From Ophiothrix spiculata (Eukaryota > Echinodermata > Ophiuroidea > Amphilepidida > Ophiotrichidae), in the NCBI GenBank assembly GCA_000969725.1, contig JXSR01S016114.1: a stretch of 48,188 nt of DNA; one strand, written 5' to 3'. The first letter of the stretch is position 1. Each line of letters opens with the position of its first letter. Shown here in pieces: positions 45,484 to 48,188 of this stretch. The notes beneath the pieces are model-generated. The model was not told where the DNA came from and ran no database searches. It was given only the letters and a program-made list of their open reading frames with translations. Made by a program: the position numbers and the translations under genes.

Positions 45484-45960
45484 TACCAGTACCCTTAAAT
45501 TGTCAGATTCCTTTTATCCGTTTACGGTGCGGTTGCGATGCGTTTTGTACTAAAGGTCAGATTCCTTTTGTACGTTTGAGACTCAAATTTGACCGTGCGT
45601 TTTCAATGCGTTTCCGTATACGTTCGACATGCGGTGCGTTTTGAATCGATATAATGGTTTTCAGCGAGAGTGATTCCTTTTATCCGGTCCATTTGCGGTG
45701 CAGCTATCCGGAACGCATGCGTATACTTTAATCGGTACCTGGAGCGATTCATCCGTTTTGAATGCATTTTGGTCGTGCGGAAACTTTTCATACAGAGAAG
45801 ATGATGACATTGAACCGCATTGAAAACGGACGGTCAAAATTGAATTCCAGTTTAAACCTGACACCATTCAATCATATGCTTTGAATTGTACCACTACCAG
45901 TACCCTTATAGAGCAAAATGCGACGCAACCGCACCGCAAAGGGATAAACGGAATTTTATC

Positions 45961-46150
45961 CAGCTCAGGTGCTCATCATTTAATCTAGTGGAGTCCGGAT
46001 ATCTGCATGAAATAGTATACGAGCAATCTTGTTTTGCAGGATTTGAGGGCTATTATGATAAGTGATTTAAAGTGTATCCATACATGACTGCGATAGTCAT
46101 AATGAGGAAATACCATCGCTTTAGCAAGAAGTTTGGTAGGTTTACAAGGG
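45961..46150 (-). pseudogene. LINE reverse-transcriptase C-terminal fragment
   Basis: Minus-strand frames read KLLAKAMVFPHYDYRSHVW and, after a shift, LQNKIARILFHADIRTPLD. The family pattern is a ...P.FDYC..VW segment, then LQ.R.AR.IL..D.RTP. It adjoins the right end of the CGGTGCGG element, which may have inserted into it. Confidence 0.7.
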
Positions 46151-46189
46151 ACTTATTTCTTAATATTCTACAAATAAAATATTTTGGAA

Positions 46190-46605
46190 AATAAATGGTA
46201 TATATATAAGTATATATTTCTAGAAGCGAATTTGCATGCTGAACACAATGATGATGACAATTTTTGACAAGAACCTACGATTTTGGCCCTTAGGCCGAAA
46301 TATACATTTTTGGCGCCAACAAATTCTGGAAAGCCTAAATAAAATTTGCTTTTGTAAAAATTTGAACTAAATTACTTTTTCGAATCTAGAAATCAATCAT
46401 TGTTGCCATTTTTGTTGCAAAAGGGGCACCTTTGACCTATTTTTTGCAATCTTTCAAAAAAAAAAAGATAAAAACCGAACCTTGACTTTTAGTTTCTAGA
46501 TTCTAAAAAAGTACTTTAGTTCAAAAATGTATCCTAGCAGAGTTTTGTTAGGCTTTCCAGGCATTTTTGGCGCCAAAAACCCATATTTTGGCCCAGATCC
46601 AACAT
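46190..46605. mobile_element. Palindrome family relative lacking ends
   Basis: The block TATATTTCTAGAAGCGAATT, then AAGCCTAAATAAAATTTGCT, and the mirrored AGAGTTTTGTTAGGCTTTCC correspond to the arms of 7337-8077. Both TTAA ends and the outer arm parts are missing. Confidence 0.65.
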
Positions 46606-46689
46606 GGTAGATTTTTGTCACTAATCAACATCACCATTTATAATAGGTGTGTGAAACAGCAAAAATTGTTCCAAAAATGTTGGTTTGAC

Positions 46690-47010
46690 ACCAACCTTAA
46701 ACTAACCTGCAACCGTATTTTCAAACACAGATTCCTGTCATTTTTATCAGACAGATACAATTACCATCCATCCATTAAATGTCAAACAATGACGTCAATA
46801 TGATCACCTCCTGATCTAATGTCAAAGTCATTTATTATAGTTTCTGATCAAGACTTTGTTGAAAATACAAAAAATCTGCATATCACCAGACTGGCGTGTA
46901 TTTCTTTTGATGAAATTAGGCCCTATTGAAAAAACGTACATTCAGCGGTTAAATAATGATTTCATGTATCTGTAACATTAACACTTGGCGAAAAAGACAA
47001 AACAAATCTT
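46690..47010 (-). repeat. Repeat shared with LINE fragment at 31.7-32.0 kb
   Basis: Matches about 31740-32020 in blocks such as ACAATTACCATCCATCCATT and AATGACGTCAATATG. In the other copy this overlaps a YAD-like LINE segment. Here it lies downstream of the LINE at 47030-48188 on the same strand and could be part of another, older fragment. Confidence 0.55.
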
Positions 47011-47029
47011 TGAGTTATTGTTTGCCCAT

Positions 47030-48188
47030 CATATTTTCCATATATTTACAATAAAAACATAGTTTAAATACAATTAAAACAAACCAATATATGGTGGATT
47101 TGATTGAAAGGCCAGTAAGGCCCGTGGTAATCACAACCCAAAACAAAAACATTATATCAAACAACAAAACAGGACAAGACAGCTACAAAAGCCATTTTTG
47201 CTCCAAACAAAATTTTGCTAATGATAATTTGATAGAAGGTGAGATTTGAATTGAGTAAGAAAGTGTTTAATTGATTTGGAGTTTTTTATTTATTTTGTGC
47301 TCAATTGATTTCCAAAGAATAGGACCAGAAGTTTTAATGATTGATCAGAGAAAACTGATTTATTCCTAGTTTGAATAAAGTCATGACCGTTTCTAGTGTA
47401 ATATTTATGTAAATCATTATTTTTAGAGAAGAAACATTTGAAGATCTCCGGTAAGTGATTAAAACTATACCTGAACATGAAAGTACCGACTTCAAGTTTA
47501 TAAGAATCATAAACATTTAAAATGTCCAACTCTTTGAATAACGGAGCAGAATGACTTCTGTAGTGACTTTTTGTGATCGATCTTACAGCCCATTTTTAAA
47601 GTTTGAATATTTTATCCAAGTGACCTTGGCAAGTATTGCCCCAAACTAAAATATTGTAATTAACATAAGGTAGAACTAGAGTACAGTATAGTGTATGTAA
47701 GACTCTTTTAGGAACAAAATACTTTAGTTTGTTGATGACACCAATATTCCGAGATACCGTTTTCGAAACACCATCTATGTTTTTTTTCCATGACAGACTT
47801 TCATCAACAATTACTTCAAGGAATTTGGCTGAAGTAACTCTCTCTAGTTTTGTATTATTCAATTCAACAAATATATTATCATCGTCTTTTGTATTTCTCT
47901 GGTGAGTTCCCGATAACATGTAATTGGTCTTTTTAGCGTTAACTGAAAGTTTGTTTGCGTTAAACCAATTTCATACCTCTCTTAATTCATTATTTAAGAT
48001 AGTGCTTTTACTAGCAATATTTTCATGAGAGTAAAGAATAGCAGTATCATCAGCAAATAACACAAATGTTAGTTGCGATGAAGTGTTAACAATATCATTT
48101 ACATATGGGATAAATAAAAGGGTACCTAGTATGGAACCCTGTGGTACACCACAAGTTAGTCTTTCTAGACTAGATTTCTTATTATTAT
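47030..48188 (-). pseudogene. CR1/Jockey-like LINE reverse transcriptase, 5' end off window
   Basis: From the right edge the frame reads LTCGVPQGSILGTLLFIPYV, QLTFVLFADDTAILYSHENI, WFNANKLSVNAKKTNYMLSG, ERVTSAKFLEVIVDESLSWK, NIGVINKLKYFVPKRVLHTL and LPYVNYNILVWGN. It ends near 47290. PQGS and FADD are reverse-transcriptase motifs 4 and 5, and the catalytic Asp pair is intact. Only two in-frame stops are visible: TGA at 47971-47973 and TAA at 47596-47598. No frameshift was seen, so the copy is fairly young. Sequence from about 47030 to 47290 is its likely 3' UTR. Confidence 0.88.

Larger units (their letters stand above)
44468..45958. mobile_element. Palindromic element with CGGTGCGG-rich ends
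   Basis: Left end AGATTCTTTTTATCCGTTTG and then CGGTGCGGTCGCGGTGCG; the right end mirrors CCCTTTGCGGTGCGGTTGCG. Pairing continues inward through AGGGTACTGGTAGTG and TTTTGATCGTCCGTTTTCAATG. Further direct copies of the CCTTTTATCCGTTTRCGGTG end occur at about 45508 and 45674. It is about 720 bp without the inserted element at 44715-45483. No coding capacity; the target duplication was not resolved. Confidence 0.75.

Noticed and set aside
1..48188. CRISPR array, operons or bacterial genes
   Set aside because: No regularly spaced identical repeats, no packed reading frames and clear spliceosomal introns.

Overview
The window looks like nuclear DNA of an invertebrate animal, probably marine. It is AT-rich and gene-poor, with introns bounded by GT/AG. 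I see no bacterial-style gene packing, operon or ribosomal RNA. I cannot fix the phylum: the protein matches and repeat style would fit an echinoderm, hemichordate, amphioxus or mollusc.

Only one cellular gene is convincing. Three minus-strand exons (22130-22270, 20040-20194, 17791-17929) join in frame and encode the end of the catalytic domain and the C-terminus of a soluble guanylate cyclase beta-1 subunit. Earlier exons were not found to the right and may lie in unrecognised stretches or beyond the window.

Almost everything else that can be read is transposon-derived. Class I remains are LINE reverse-transcriptase or C-terminal fragments at 6945-7215, 13596-14460 (with a restriction-like endonuclease signature), 31500-32020, 37412-37797, 39546-40435 (RTE-like), 45961-46150 and 47030-48188 (CR1/Jockey-like, running off the right edge). 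Two tRNA-like SINE heads sit at 5211-5290 and 9691-9773. Class II remains are one Tc1-type transposase pseudogene (10650-11390) and many non-autonomous inverted-repeat elements. One group is flanked by TTAA (piggyBac-like target): 957-1501, 7337-8077, 14582-15260, 38797-39507, 41426-42015, plus an end-less relative at 46190-46605. Another group is flanked by TA (Tc1/mariner-like target): 3612-3883, 8669-9296, 9505-10148, 15473-15771, 20979-21240, 32171-32334, 34025-35665, 36888-38197, 44715-45483.

Two regions stand out. At about 35.68-42.23 kb a large inverted-repeat structure carries arms made of tandem units of about 350 bp. Its outer ends match each other, and it has been invaded by at least six other elements. 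At 44.47-45.96 kb a palindromic element contains a TA-flanked element whose empty site can be read from the opposite arm. Several insertions can be dated relative to one another because the host is a repeat or palindrome that preserves the uninterrupted sequence.

Layout: 0-6.5 kb small inverted-repeat elements, a minisatellite and a 184-bp repeat pair; 6.9-10.2 kb LINE remnant, a TTAA palindrome and two GATCC-rich elements; 10.6-15.8 kb transposase and LINE pseudogenes and further elements; 17.3-22.3 kb guanylate cyclase exons; 22.3-32 kb mostly unidentified sequence with dispersed duplications; 32-46 kb dense nested elements; 46-48.2 kb LINE sequence.
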